Source of the DNA: GCA-002726655 sp046582185 | GTDB taxonomy: Bacteria; Pseudomonadota; Gammaproteobacteria; Pseudomonadales; Azotimanducaceae | Length of the DNA stretch: 64,000 nt | Assembly: GCA_046582185.1 (NCBI GenBank) | Contig: JAYGEX010000019.1 | Span: 186,001-250,000 of the forward strand | Direction of reading: 5' to 3' | Notes under the pieces: model-generated | What the model was told of the DNA's origin: nothing | The model's database searches: none | Seen by the model: only the letters and a program-made list of their open reading frames with translations | Program-made: the position numbers and the translations under genes | Part shown: positions 1 to 9,698 of the stretch, one piece after another | Position numbering within the stretch: position 1 is the stretch's first letter | Layout of the letters: each line of letters starts with the position of its first letter

Positions 1-42
1 CCGAATTTGAATGCTTGAATAACAGGAAGATGTAAACGCAAC

Positions 43-1380
43 ATGACATTAGAAAGCTCGGCGGGTGATGCGATAGGTGGTTCGGCGCAGATCAGAACAG
101 CGCCCATTAAAAGTTCGAACATCTTCTATGGCTGGATCGTCGTCTGCGTTGGTGCCATCCTGACCTTTCTAGGCACAGGGTTTTATTCCTACTCTCGTGG
201 CGTCTTCTTACCCTCATTGGCAGAGGAGCTTGCTAATGGCAGCCGCTTCGATATTGCCATGGGCTTCTCGCTTGCCTCGGTGACCAGCGCTTTTGTTGCA
301 CCGGCGCTCGGCAGGTATCTGGATAATCATTCACCAAAGAAAGTCATCCTCGTAGGGATTGGCTTCGTCACTTGCTCCTATCTGCTGTTATCTCAATGTC
401 AGACCCTGTGGCAATTTTACTTGATCGTCGGCATTGGCATGGGCCTTGGCATGAGCTGCATGGGCAACCTGGCCTGGCACCGAACTGTTATCAGTTGGTT
501 CGACCATTGGAGGGGCCGTGCAATTGCCCTGGGTGTACTCGGCGCTTCTCTCGCTGGTGTTGTCATGCCGCCTCTTGTGACGTCGTTAGTTGAAGTCATT
601 GGTTGGCGAAATAGTTTCGTTGTCTTTGCCGTTGTAGTTGCCGCGATTCTTGTGCCGGTCGTCCACTATTTGCTGGTAGATCGACCCGCGGACATCGGCG
701 AGCTCAGGGATGGTAGAAAATATGTAGAAAGGAATCAGGGTCAGATCGTGGAAGCCGCCGCTGAGACGCGGATATGGCATTGGAAGGAAATGCTCAGATT
801 CCCCGCGTTTTGGAGCATCGGCTTGATGTTCGGAGCCATGGGTTGTGTCTATTCCGCAGTGATGCTGCATCTATTTGGTCATTTGAAGGATATTGGACTT
901 AGTGCCGAAAATTCGGCGTGGATACTGTCTGCAACGGCGCTGTTTGCTGCTCTGGGCAAACCTGTTGTCGGCTGGATGTCTGATCTCTTTGGCGCCAGGG
1001 TCACCATCTGGATGGCGCTATCGATGCAGTGTTTAGCTCTAATCTTGTTTGCCATGGCGGATGATTTCCAATTTTCAATCCTCGCCGGATGCATTTATGG
1101 GTTTGGCTACGCAGGCATGAGCCCATTGCGTACGTTTGCGATATCGGTTGCCATGGGTAACAGCTCCTTTGGAACTGCAAATGGCGTGCTTCGACTGGTA
1201 GAACTTCCCCTGGTGATATCTGCCTCTCCTCTGGCGGGTTATATTTATGATACGACCGGCAGTTACAAGCTGGCCTTTCTCATATTGGCGGGTCTAATGG
1301 CCTTCGCCTGTATTGGACCATTCCTGATTCAGGCAGGCGGCGCTCGCGAGCGAAGGAAAGTTATTGGTGAAGGAAACTAG
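43..1380 (+). CDS. MFS transporter, OFA/monocarboxylate-type
   Basis: This 445-residue protein is an inner-membrane secondary transporter of the major facilitator superfamily. It has about 12 hydrophobic segments in two groups of six, separated by a hydrophilic central loop near residues 215-250. The first segment opens with GWIVV and is followed by YSRGVFLPSL, which resembles OFA (oxalate/formate) and monocarboxylate carriers. The substrate cannot be read from sequence; a small organic acid is the family-based guess. ATG at 43 follows a purine-rich AGGAAGA by about ten bases. It lies alone, with the metallophosphoesterase 100 bp downstream on the same strand. Confidence 0.85.
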   Translation: MTLESSAGDAIGGSAQIRTAPIKSSNIFYGWIVVCVGAILTFLGTGFYSYSRGVFLPSLAEELANGSRFDIAMGFSLASVTSAFVAPALGRYLDNHSPKKVILVGIGFVTCSYLLLSQCQTLWQFYLIVGIGMGLGMSCMGNLAWHRTVISWFDHWRGRAIALGVLGASLAGVVMPPLVTSLVEVIGWRNSFVVFAVVVAAILVPVVHYLLVDRPADIGELRDGRKYVERNQGQIVEAAAETRIWHWKEMLRFPAFWSIGLMFGAMGCVYSAVMLHLFGHLKDIGLSAENSAWILSATALFAALGKPVVGWMSDLFGARVTIWMALSMQCLALILFAMADDFQFSILAGCIYGFGYAGMSPLRTFAISVAMGNSSFGTANGVLRLVELPLVISASPLAGYIYDTTGSYKLAFLILAGLMAFACIGPFLIQAGGARERRKVIGEGN

Positions 1381-1480
1381 CGAAGCCTGATAATCACTGT
1401 GAATGTAAGTCACTAAGCCAAGGCTGAAAGCATTCTCGAAATTGTCTCCCGGCGCATGAACAGGTTAAACTCAACAGCAA

Positions 1481-2617
1481 ATGAATCAAGCCGAACAAAC
1501 AATCCAATCAAGGAGTCAATCAACAAGAGATACGCCAGTGCGGTCTATGCTCACTCGCGCCCGCGGCTGGAGCCGCTTTTTTGTGATTGCTCTGGCCTTA
1601 CATATACCATTGTTTTTCTACCCAATTCTGCGTTTGTGTGGCTGGTTGGAATTGCCCCTATGGCTGACGCTTATCATTTTTATTCCCCTTGGGAGCAGCC
1701 AGATTGTTAGCCGGATCTTTCTTCGTAACATGTCCGCCAGATGGGCAAAATGGTTGAGACTGGTATCGGACTTTTGGTTGGGAATGAGCCCGCTGATACT
1801 TCTGCTATTGCTGATAGCAGAAGTAGTGGTGTTTTCGGGATTGCTGGTACCTCACACGGCTGCACTGGTTGTCATTGGCCTTGGCCTCTTACTTGGGTTT
1901 GTTGGTCTTGTAGTTGCGATGGTCCCGGTAGTAAAGACCATCCGCTTTGACTCACCAAACCTGAAAGAGCCCATTCGATTTGTGCAGATTACGGACGTAC
2001 ATATTGGCTCCCGTAGTCAGTCTTTCCTTGAGGCCGTCGTCCATAAGATCAACAAGCTTGAGCCTGATTTCGTCTGTATTACGGGTGACTTTATCGATGC
2101 CACGGGTGTGCTTGAGGCACAGCTGAAGTCGCTCAAGAGCATTGTCGGCCCTACATACTTTACAATTGGAAATCATGAGAAGTACGAAGATCTCGATGAA
2201 ATTTTGCAGCGGATGGACAGGCTGGGTGTGCAAATATTAAGGAACAGGGCGATGATGTTCCGGGACGACGTACAAATCATCGGTATTGATGATATGGACG
2301 ATGCCTTTCAGGTCAAAAAGCAATTGCGTAATATCAGTGTGCAGAAAAGTGCATTCAATGTGCTTATGTACCATCGTCCCAGAGGTATCGAAGCTGCTGC
2401 CGAGGCGGAAATTGACTTGATGATTAGTGGCCATACGCATAACGGTCAGATTTTCCCTTTCAATCTGGTGGTTGGGCGGGTGTTCGACAAAATTGTAGGG
2501 ATGTATGAACACGGCAAAGCCAGGCTGTACGTATCCCAGGGTACAGGAACATGGGGTCCGGTTATGCGGCTGGGTACCCAGAGTGAAATTACCTTATTTG
2601 AAATAAAGGCAGTTTGA
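1481..2617 (+). CDS. Membrane-anchored metallophosphoesterase (YkuE/YaeI-like)
   Basis: A 378-residue calcineurin-like phosphoesterase. Residues about 30-155 hold four hydrophobic segments. The catalytic domain starts near residue 162 and carries the metal-binding series ITDVHIG (DxH), ITGDFID (GD), IGNHEKY (GNHE), MYHRP and SGHTHNGQ (GHTH), all intact. Proteins of this layout (YkuE, YaeI) hydrolyse phosphoesters, in some cases lipid-linked, at the membrane. The substrate here is unknown. ATG 1481 was chosen because the hydrophobic N-terminus begins about 30 residues later, as is usual in this family. No operon partner is evident. Confidence 0.85.
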   Translation: MNQAEQTIQSRSQSTRDTPVRSMLTRARGWSRFFVIALALHIPLFFYPILRLCGWLELPLWLTLIIFIPLGSSQIVSRIFLRNMSARWAKWLRLVSDFWLGMSPLILLLLLIAEVVVFSGLLVPHTAALVVIGLGLLLGFVGLVVAMVPVVKTIRFDSPNLKEPIRFVQITDVHIGSRSQSFLEAVVHKINKLEPDFVCITGDFIDATGVLEAQLKSLKSIVGPTYFTIGNHEKYEDLDEILQRMDRLGVQILRNRAMMFRDDVQIIGIDDMDDAFQVKKQLRNISVQKSAFNVLMYHRPRGIEAAAEAEIDLMISGHTHNGQIFPFNLVVGRVFDKIVGMYEHGKARLYVSQGTGTWGPVMRLGTQSEITLFEIKAV

Positions 2618-2729
2618 AGTAGAACGGTTACCCCTGACGTGGTTTAGGCGTGAGAAATTTTGTGTATAGCAATCGGCGTCATTCGAAAAATACCTGGGTA
2701 ATACAGAATTTGTTAATAGGAGTTGCTAA

Positions 2730-3908
2730 ATGTCATTGCAAAATTATCGCGAAGAAACACGCGGCTGGCTGGAAGAAAACTGCCCGGCGTCCATGCGTAC
2801 ACCCATGAGCCTGGACGAGCACCCCGGTGGCGGTAAGAGAGCGACGTACAATAATCCCGATACAAAATTGTGGATGGATCGATGTGCCAAGAGAGGCTTT
2901 ACCGCGCCAACATGGCCCAAAGAGTATGGCGGCGCTGATTTGAATTCAGAGGAACACCAGGTCTTTCGCCAGGAAATGGGCCGTATTAATGCCAGGCAGC
3001 CCCTGGTTGGCATGGGGCTTTCCATGATTGGCCCAGCATTGCTGGAATATGGCACGGACGATCAAAAAGCGGAGCACCTGCCGAAGATTTCCAGTGGTGA
3101 AATCTGGTGGTGCCAGGGTTATAGCGAGCCAAATTCAGGGTCTGATTTAGCTAGTCTGCAAACCAAAGCGGTTGTTAATGGCGATGAATACGTTATCAAT
3201 GGACAGAAGGTCTGGACTTCCGGTGCGGATAACGCGGACTGGATATTTTGCCTGGTGCGTACTGACCCTGAAGCGCCGAAGCACAGTGGTATTACTTTTG
3301 TGCTCTTCACCATGGATCAGCCTGGGGTGAGTGTAAAACCAATCAAGTTAATCAGTGGCTTGTCACCTTTTTGCGAAACCTTCTTTGAAGACGCGAGAGC
3401 TTCTCGGAAGAATGTGATCGGCACTGTCAATGACGGCTGGACAGTTGCCAAGCGACTGTTGCAGTACGAACGAACAATGATTGGCGGCGGCGGCGGCGGT
3501 CAGCAGCGGCAGCCTCTCAAGGATATTGCCAAAGAATATGTTGGTTTGGTAAAAGGCAAACTTGCTGACGACTCGCTGCGAGAGAAGGTCATTCAGCATT
3601 CGATGAACGACAGATGTTTTGGCTTGACGGTGCGGCGAACTGGTGAAGAATCCAAGTCTACAAAGGCGCCAAGTTTTGTTTCCTCTATGTTCAAGCTATA
3701 CGGCACCGAACAAAACAAGTCTCGCTATGAATTAATGTTGGAAGCCATGGGTTCGCAAATGCTTGGCTGGGAAGGCGATGGCTTCTCCCGTGAGGAGACC
3801 GGCCACACCAGAGCCTGGCTGCGAACCAAGGCAAACTCAATTGAGGGAGGGACGACCGAGGTGCAGTTGAATATTATTGCCAAGCGGGTGCTCGGTCTTC
3901 CGGATTAG
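2730..3908 (+). CDS. Acyl-CoA dehydrogenase
   Basis: A 392-residue FAD-dependent acyl-CoA dehydrogenase that introduces the alpha,beta double bond into acyl-CoA during beta-oxidation or a related catabolic route. Visible signatures are GYSEPNSGSDLAS (flavin/substrate region, near residue 130), NGQKVWTSGA, and the C-terminal IEGGTTEVQLNIIAKRVLGLP, in which the E of EGGT sits where this family usually places the catalytic base. A run of six glycines near residue 252 is unusual. A Shine-Dalgarno-like AGGAG precedes ATG 2730. Tandem repeats begin eight bases after its stop codon. Confidence 0.9.
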   Translation: MSLQNYREETRGWLEENCPASMRTPMSLDEHPGGGKRATYNNPDTKLWMDRCAKRGFTAPTWPKEYGGADLNSEEHQVFRQEMGRINARQPLVGMGLSMIGPALLEYGTDDQKAEHLPKISSGEIWWCQGYSEPNSGSDLASLQTKAVVNGDEYVINGQKVWTSGADNADWIFCLVRTDPEAPKHSGITFVLFTMDQPGVSVKPIKLISGLSPFCETFFEDARASRKNVIGTVNDGWTVAKRLLQYERTMIGGGGGGQQRQPLKDIAKEYVGLVKGKLADDSLREKVIQHSMNDRCFGLTVRRTGEESKSTKAPSFVSSMFKLYGTEQNKSRYELMLEAMGSQMLGWEGDGFSREETGHTRAWLRTKANSIEGGTTEVQLNIIAKRVLGLPD

Positions 3909-3915
3909 GTTTTTG

Positions 3916-3984
3916 TAAACAGCCCTGAGCGGTTCTAATATAAACAGCCCTGAGCGGCTCTTATAAACAGCCCTGAGCGGTTCT
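3916..3984. repeat. Tandem repeat, 3 copies of about 21 bp
   Basis: Three near-identical units with core AAACAGCCCTGAGCGG lie at 3916-3936, 3941-3961 and 3964-3984, with short spacers of 4 and 2 bp and one C/T difference in copy 2. They fill the gap between the acyl-CoA dehydrogenase stop and the end of the convergent PilZ gene. The units are not palindromic, so a simple terminator is unlikely. Confidence 0.9.
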
Positions 3985-4004
3985 TCTAAAAATAGAACAA
4001 GAGC

Positions 4005-4364
4005 TTACGACATCATATCTGCGACGAGGTCGTGCCATTTTTGGATGTCGGTATCATCTGATTCAAACAGAAGGAAACCAATTCGGAAGGCATCGCTGTC
4101 GGGATCTGGGCGTTGCCACTTGACTTCGGCAACCAGGAACATTGGATCGGAGTCTCTCAGGTCGATGCAGAGCCGAAAAATTGAACCCGGTGGAATTTCA
4201 TCATCCACAACTACTTGCAAGCCGTTAGCGGACAAAACAAGCGAATTACACATGATGACGGTCCCGGCATTCTGACGATCAGAGGAGAGCACTTCGATAA
4301 ATATCGTTGCCTCCCGCTCCAATCGTGCCTCGATTCGGTGCTTATTCTCCGGTGAGTTCGCCAT
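4005..4364 (-). CDS. PilZ-domain protein
   Basis: A 119-residue single-domain protein. RIEARLER near residue 10 fits the RxxxR half of the cyclic-di-GMP-binding PilZ motif, and SANGLQV near residue 46 fits the SxxG half. The usual D or N two residues before that serine is a V here, so ligand binding may be weak. The remaining sequence (SIFRLCIDLR, AEVKWQRP, FRIGFLLF) follows PilZ beta strands. The 5' end overlaps the 3' end of the DUF1631 gene by about 20 bases, and DUF1631 and PilZ genes are often adjacent. Since that neighbour is decayed, this gene may be losing function too. Confidence 0.65.
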   Translation of the reverse strand: MANSPENKHRIEARLEREATIFIEVLSSDRQNAGTVIMCNSLVLSANGLQVVVDDEIPPGSIFRLCIDLRDSDPMFLVAEVKWQRPDPDSDAFRIGFLLFESDDTDIQKWHDLVADMMS

Positions 4365-6159
4365 AGCTTTTGTTCCTGTCTTGCCGAAGTTTTGTTACGA
4401 CCGCGGCCAGAGTGTCCTCAAATTCTATTCCTTCATCAATTATTTTCCCTTCTCCGGACACGATTAAATGTACCAATTGATCTGTTGAGTAATCGCCAAG
4501 CTTTAAGCCTTCGCGATTCACAAATATCATCTTGTCTGCGCCGGATAATCTCACGGCGAGCTTACATTCGGTTTTTTCACCCGTTTTGCCTGGCAACTGT
4601 AGCCATGCACCCACATTAAGGCTTTTCACTATCTTTGTCGTCGACAAAAGGCTTTCCTGGTTTTCTGGTTTCAGCGCCTGTTCTGTTACGCGAACAAATA
4701 ATTGCTCGCGTGACTTGCGTTGATTTTCCCTGAATTCGTCTTCCTTTTCCTTGCTTTTACGCGCAGCTTCCGCTATTTACTTGTCCCTGGCTTCCATCTT
4801 GGAGGTCTCCAGGCGCTCGGCTTCGGCTGCAAACTCGAGCTCTCTCGTAGGTATCGACCAATCCCTGATAGTAGCTACGATAAGTTGATGAAAAAATGTC
4901 GTCCAGATTCAAGGGTTTGATAATGCCTGCAGATAAATAGTAGGCAAGGTCATCGAAACTTTTCTCCAGCGACTTCATACCGTTGCGGTTCGTAAAGAGT
5001 ACTGTGGTGATATCATCCAGCGTCAGGATTAACTTTATTCGAATTGACTGTTTGTTTTCTTCAAATGTAAACCATTGTCCTGGTTCGAGCTTGTTTAGTT
5101 TGCGTAGCAGGACCTTGCTAACAGAAACCTTCTGTCTAAGTGCATCGTCGGCGATTTTAATTTTTGTAATTTCTGTGTAGTCGAGCTCCTGTTCAGAAAT
5201 AACAAGCACGTGTTCACTTTCTATATCTTCAAGGGCAGCCTGAAATTTTAAGGCATTGTGTTCGAGAGAGACTAACAGTTCACGTATTTCTGCTGGAATA
5301 TGCTCAATGACGCCATATAATCGCTGTCTTTGTGCATTGGCTTTTTCAACATCATTCGTTTCTATCGGCTGGTAAGTCCAGATAATCGTTTCAGTCATCT
5401 TAACTGCGCGAAGCCAGGTCTCGGAATCAAACCCATCCTTGAGCGCCAGAAGCTGAATAGAGTCATACCATGGGCCAATCAGAAAGTTGATGATGGGTGC
5501 CGTCAGTTTCTTGTTGTCCATCTCTTTGTTGATCATTTGTGCAGAGACTAATTTGCACTTCTTTGATCTGAGGACGCCCGTTTCAGAGGCCACCAATCGC
5601 TCCTCCAGCTTTGAGGTGCGTTTCATTTCCTTATCAAGAAAGGTCTGAAGGTCACTCTTGATATCGCTGTAGTTGGCTTCGCTGGCGAGTATTTCACTGA
5701 CGACATCGCTCACCTTCGAGATAAATTGGTCGCCGGACCTGCCAAGTTCAGAGGTCCAGCCAATGCCAGCACTGGCGCGCATATCGCATAGTTCCAATAG
5801 GGAGTCTTTAGGTGGCGACAATGGCAGAACCGGATTAGCGATCAATTGACAGCCGAGTTCAGGAATTATGGTGCGTAGTTGATTTTCTATTTAGGGTTCG
5901 ATGTTCATCAGTCTAAAAATAAGCGTTGTACAGTCATCGACGGAATTGAGCACCGACTTATTTTCATCGGAAAGTATCCACCCGGGATTTGCCGCTGAGA
6001 CCAATGCAATTAGATTATCGCCAGAAGAAGGGTCGCTGATATTGCGCAGAAAGTGAATGAGATCATCACTGCTGGTCGCACACCCTCAGGTCCTCGTGAC
6101 TTGACGTATCGGTGGCTTAAGGCACCTATCATCGTTTTTGTCGTAGCTGGCATTGCCAT
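4342..6159 (-). pseudogene. DUF1631 family protein, decayed
   Basis: Pieces of one DUF1631 protein are spread over two frames. Positions 4757-5845 hold the main part, including TAPIINFLIGPWYDSIQLLA and the C-terminal VSKVLLRKLNKLEPGQW segment. Positions 4342-4647 hold the C-terminal end in another frame. Between them a two-base loss in a GA run (4841-4846) shifts the frame, and the correct frame then meets TAA at 4777-4779. Upstream of 5845 the same frame continues through TAA at 5891-5893 to residues such as DDLIHFLRNISDPSSGDN, then TGA. The probable original start is ATG 6159. Intact family members run to about 700-800 residues, so the N-terminal part is also shortened. Confidence 0.75.
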
Positions 6160-6269
6160 TTAATTAGCTCCAGAGGGGATGTGATATTAACACAGGAATT
6201 AGTTGATATAATGTGTCTGGTCAAAGATACGATGCTCAATTCAGAACTGTGGTTTGGCAGCACTGATCT

Positions 6270-6317
6270 ATGAAGGGATCCATGAAGGGATCAATGGAGG
6301 GATCAATGATGGAATCC
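6270..6317. repeat. 12-bp tandem repeat, 4 copies
   Basis: Four consecutive units, ATGAAGGGATCC, ATGAAGGGATCA, ATGGAGGGATCA and ATGATGGAATCC, lie 38 bp before the hydrolase start. Each could read as an ATG-starting tetrapeptide, but that frame does not match the hydrolase frame, so I treat them as non-coding repeats in the leader. Confidence 0.85.
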
Positions 6318-6354
6318 ATCTTTAGCCCTGGAAATTCAAAGAAGGAAGTTTCAA

Positions 6355-7233
6355 TTGTCAAAAAATATCGGCAAAGCCAGCCCGACTTCACATACCTATT
6401 TCTCCCAGCGACTGCGATTGCATTATCTGGATTGGGGTAATCCTGATGCGCCGCCATTGCTCTTGGTGCATGGTAACCGTGACCATTGTCACAACTGGGA
6501 TTGGGTTGCCCAGGAGCTAAGAGATGAATATCACATCATCGCACCGGATTTTAGAGGCCATGGCGATTCAGCATGGGTATTTGGAAGTGCATACAGTCAC
6601 AGTGAATATGTATACGATCTGGCGCAGCTAATTCATCAGCAGCATCTCGCGCCGCTGCACATGATTGCTCACTCTCTTGGCGGCGGTGTGGCTTTAAGAT
6701 ATGCGGGGATCTATCCGGAAAACATTAAGAAGCTGATTGTTATTGAGGGTACTGGTGGTCCCAGCTGGACGATGCAGGAGAAGCCTGCCCACGAAAGGAT
6801 GCGCGAATGGATTGAATCCAACAGGACGATCTCCGGGAGATTGCCGAAGCGTTATCCGTCACTGGAGGATGCCTATAGGAGAATGCATGACGCCAATAGT
6901 CACTTAAGAGATGATCAGGCGCGTCATCTGACGATTCATGGGAGTAACCAGAATGAGGATGGCACCTATTCCTGGAAATTTGATAATTACACCCACGTCA
7001 TGTCGCCCTACGATATGAACCAGGCGCAGACCCGTGAACTCTGGTCTCGAATCGACGCACCTGTATTGCTGGTCAGCGGCTCGGAGAGTTGGATGGCAGA
7101 GGGTCAGACAGAAGATCCGTCAACGCATTTCCAGAACGCCCGGCATGAGGTCCTAAAGCAAGCCGGCCACTGGGTGCACCACGATCAGCTGGATAAATTC
7201 CTTGGTCTGACGCGTACTTTTTTCGCTGAGTGA
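6355..7233 (+). CDS. Alpha/beta hydrolase
   Basis: A 292-residue soluble alpha/beta-hydrolase. Visible motifs are LLLVHGNRDHCHNW (oxyanion HG), DFRGHGDS, the nucleophile elbow AHSLGGG (serine) near residue 101, and a late histidine in AGHWVHHDQ near residue 275. The acid residue is probably in the loop after VLLVSG. The substrate is unknown; esterases and C-C hydrolases share this layout. The start is TTG at 6355, supported by AAGGAAG six bases upstream and by the fit of the N-terminus; no in-frame ATG fits better. It lies convergent with the 5'-nucleotidase gene. Confidence 0.85.
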   Translation: MSKNIGKASPTSHTYFSQRLRLHYLDWGNPDAPPLLLVHGNRDHCHNWDWVAQELRDEYHIIAPDFRGHGDSAWVFGSAYSHSEYVYDLAQLIHQQHLAPLHMIAHSLGGGVALRYAGIYPENIKKLIVIEGTGGPSWTMQEKPAHERMREWIESNRTISGRLPKRYPSLEDAYRRMHDANSHLRDDQARHLTIHGSNQNEDGTYSWKFDNYTHVMSPYDMNQAQTRELWSRIDAPVLLVSGSESWMAEGQTEDPSTHFQNARHEVLKQAGHWVHHDQLDKFLGLTRTFFAE

Positions 7234-7267
7234 ATGCCCTCCAGTATGTCTAAACGAACTATGATTG

Positions 7268-7301
7268 CGTCAGAGTATCTTAAATGCCATTAGCTCTGAC
7301 G
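7268..7301. terminator. Inverted repeat across the 5'-nucleotidase stop
   Basis: CGTCAGAG at 7268-7275 is perfectly complementary to CTCTGACG at 7294-7301, with an 18-base loop containing the 5'-nucleotidase stop codon. It sits between convergent genes. There is no T-tract and the loop is long, so a role in ending transcription is only possible. Confidence 0.3.
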
Positions 7302-8605
7302 TGATCTATCAGCACGTCTCTTACCAATATGCCCAGGTCGTTAACTATTACCTTGTCACCGAAGGTCTTGGCAGCATGGGCGCCAATAAAGCTATTCGTT
7401 GCGATCTTGTATTTCCGGCCTGGATCGATGGCTCCGATACTGGAATGTTGTTCATTTTCCCTGGCCAGCAAGGTCAGATAGTCGGCGCCGGTGATTTTCA
7501 GCGTGACCAACTTATTCTCGAAGGGCTCGATATTCCAGAAATGTCTGGCCGTAATCGGGCCTTTTGAAATTTTATCCCTGATACCGCCAATATTGTAATA
7601 ACCAAAATCAGCATCGGTTTCAGTGGCGAGTATATCTTCAAATATTCCCTGCAGCTCTGCGGCGCTGATTTCACGCGTTGAATTGGCGATTTCAACATCA
7701 ACAACGGCTTCAACCTTTTCCTCCCAGTAATTAACCAGGGACAAAATTTGGCGATCAGGTGGAGGAAGTTCTTTCGCTGGAATGGGATGGCCTCCTTCCA
7801 TAGAGGAGATCGAGTTTGATTCAGTGTCAACCTGGAGCTTGATGAACCCAACGTGGGATCCGTAACGATTTGCCTGGGTAATATAAGTTGTTCCGATTTT
7901 AACGATTGGATCAACCAGGGTATGTGAATGAGCGCCAACAATAAGATCAATGCCCTGGATGTCTCGCGCCAATTGTTTTTCTTTTTCATGACCCACGTGT
8001 GAGAGAACGATCACGATATCAACCATCGGCCGTACCAGTTTGATTTGTTCCCGGAGCACCGTCGCCGGATCGAGAAAGATCAAACCTTCATTACCTCTTG
8101 GTGAAATTATTGTTGGCGTAGTCTCTGTGAGTAATCCGATGATGCCGACGGATATACCGTTCACTTCCAACAGGCGGTTTTCGCCATCGCTGATAAGTCT
8201 GTTCATGCTGTCAAAAACGTTTGCGCCCAATAGTGGGTGATTCGCGATCTCCTTGAACTTTTTAATATGCCTAAAGCCATGGTCGAATTCATGATTACCG
8301 ATCAACCCTACATCGTAAGTCATGGCATTCATGATGTGGAAAATTGGAGTGCCCTGAAACATCGTTGAAACGGGCGTACCTGAAACAGCGTCCCCTGCAT
8401 CAAGGAACAAAACACCTGGATGCTGCTCCCGCTTCAGCTTTACGAATGCGCCAATCCTTGCAGCGCCGGCGTAGTCCTTTTCCTCCTTGATGTGTCCATG
8501 AAAGTCATTGGTGTGGATCACAACAAGCTCTAATACTTCGGCAGTGCTCGAAATTGGAAATAGTAGAAGAGCCAGTAATGCGGATGTAAAAATCGATCTA
8601 GTCAT
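7280..8605 (-). CDS. 5'-nucleotidase / UshA-like metallophosphatase
   Basis: A 441-residue secreted phosphatase with an N-terminal signal peptide (hydrophobic LLALLLFPIS, cleavage near residue 22). The metallophosphoesterase domain shows HTNDFHGH, DAGDAVSG, IGNHEFDHG, VLSHVGHEKE and GAHSHT, all metal ligands present. The C-terminal 5'-nucleotidase domain starts about residue 290 and includes YNIGGIRD and the NIEPFENKLVTL stretch. Family members dephosphorylate nucleotides or sugar nucleotides in the periplasm. The start overlaps the end of the upstream esterase gene by eight bases, so the two are probably co-translated and may share a scavenging role. Confidence 0.88.
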   Translation of the reverse strand: MTRSIFTSALLALLLFPISSTAEVLELVVIHTNDFHGHIKEEKDYAGAARIGAFVKLKREQHPGVLFLDAGDAVSGTPVSTMFQGTPIFHIMNAMTYDVGLIGNHEFDHGFRHIKKFKEIANHPLLGANVFDSMNRLISDGENRLLEVNGISVGIIGLLTETTPTIISPRGNEGLIFLDPATVLREQIKLVRPMVDIVIVLSHVGHEKEKQLARDIQGIDLIVGAHSHTLVDPIVKIGTTYITQANRYGSHVGFIKLQVDTESNSISSMEGGHPIPAKELPPPDRQILSLVNYWEEKVEAVVDVEIANSTREISAAELQGIFEDILATETDADFGYYNIGGIRDKISKGPITARHFWNIEPFENKLVTLKITGADYLTLLARENEQHSSIGAIDPGRKYKIATNSFIGAHAAKTFGDKVIVNDLGILVRDVLIDHVRANGI

Positions 8606-9698
8606 TCTTCGGAATCTCCAGGCTGGGATTAAACCAGTGAATTAAATCGGGGCTTTCGGCCCTGCAATAGATGTGGGACAAGCCTTCAATTGGCTTAAAC
8701 ATTACCCTGGCACCTGCAGCAGCAAGTTCTGCCTGCGCCATGTGAGCGGTTTCGATTGGAAACATCCAGTCGAGGGTGCCATGAACCAGATATATGTTTC
8801 GATTCTCGGCGAATTTCATGCGGCCCGACATCACAATTTCCGGATGCAGGACACCAGAAAAAGGGGCCAGGTGTGTGAATGGTGAATTATCGTTTAAGCC
8901 AGCCAGCAAGGTATAGGTAGCGCCATCAGACATGCCCGTTAACATGATGTGCTCTTCATCTATGGTGCATTGCTGCTTGACGAAATCCAGCATCGCCGTA
9001 AGAGGGTCCAGGTCGTGCTCTTCGCCCATTAGTGACCAGGTATCCATCTGGGATGTGGGTGCCATCAGGATGAAACCTCTTGTACGAGCCTCTCGCAGCC
9101 ATGACCAGAGGAAATCTGCGCCATGACCTGTGCCGCCATGTAGTGCTATCACCAGTGAGGCTGGCTTTGACCTGTCGAGGTATTCAGGTATATAGACAGT
9201 GAAGCCGCCGCGCTTGTCTCTTTCATTCTGGGCATTGAGTACGCCAATTTGTTCACCAGGGCGATCTTGATTTAGCTGATCAAGGAGTTGCTTATTGTCT
9301 CTTGCTTCGATCTCAAGAAAATACTGGCTTACTGGTGTAAGGATATTGGCAAGTGGATAGATAAATTCCTGAGCTCGACATTGTGCCCTCATGGCCTTCA
9401 TTGTGGCAAACGTATCATCGGATCGATCGGTGATACCGTTACAGGCACGCAGACTATACTTTGCTCCATCGTGCAGTCGTTTTCCAAATTGCGCGATGTC
9501 CTCAGGAAATGAATGCTTTGCAAATTCTTCGAAAGAATCCCGAAGCGACAGCTCAAAGGGAGCGATAAATTCTGCCAGCGCTTCGATGCGGGATGGATGC
9601 ATATTTCGCTGAACCTGCTCGAATGCGCCCATTGTGGTTAGTAGTTTAGGTGCCAGGTCAGTAATGGCATCTGCGAGTTGGTCCGAATTGTCTGGCAT
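8598..9698 (-). CDS. PHB-depolymerase-like esterase
   Basis: An alpha/beta-hydrolase of about 366 residues whose C-terminal 200 residues resemble PHB depolymerase/feruloyl-esterase-type enzymes. Motifs are ALHGGTGHG (oxyanion hole), GMSDGAT (GxSxG nucleophile), LVHGTLDWMFP (acid D) and GLSHIYC (His). The N-terminal 160 residues are mostly helical and not recognised. The frame is open to 9806, but ATG 9698 (MPDNSDQLAD) is preferred because the extra 36 residues look non-protein-like and lack a signal peptide. It is translationally coupled to the 5'-nucleotidase gene. The substrate is unknown. Confidence 0.75.
   Translation of the reverse strand: MPDNSDQLADAITDLAPKLLTTMGAFEQVQRNMHPSRIEALAEFIAPFELSLRDSFEEFAKHSFPEDIAQFGKRLHDGAKYSLRACNGITDRSDDTFATMKAMRAQCRAQEFIYPLANILTPVSQYFLEIEARDNKQLLDQLNQDRPGEQIGVLNAQNERDKRGGFTVYIPEYLDRSKPASLVIALHGGTGHGADFLWSWLREARTRGFILMAPTSQMDTWSLMGEEHDLDPLTAMLDFVKQQCTIDEEHIMLTGMSDGATYTLLAGLNDNSPFTHLAPFSGVLHPEIVMSGRMKFAENRNIYLVHGTLDWMFPIETAHMAQAELAAAGARVMFKPIEGLSHIYCRAESPDLIHWFNPSLEIPKND

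Noticed and set aside
3916..3984. CRISPR array
   Set aside because: Units of about 21 bp are separated by only 2-4 bp, with no spacers, no cas genes and no palindromic units.
6236..6457. Small protein on the minus strand across the 12-bp repeats
   Set aside because: Its repetitive sequence simply reflects the repeats, it overlaps the hydrolase gene start, and no ribosome binding site or family match is seen.
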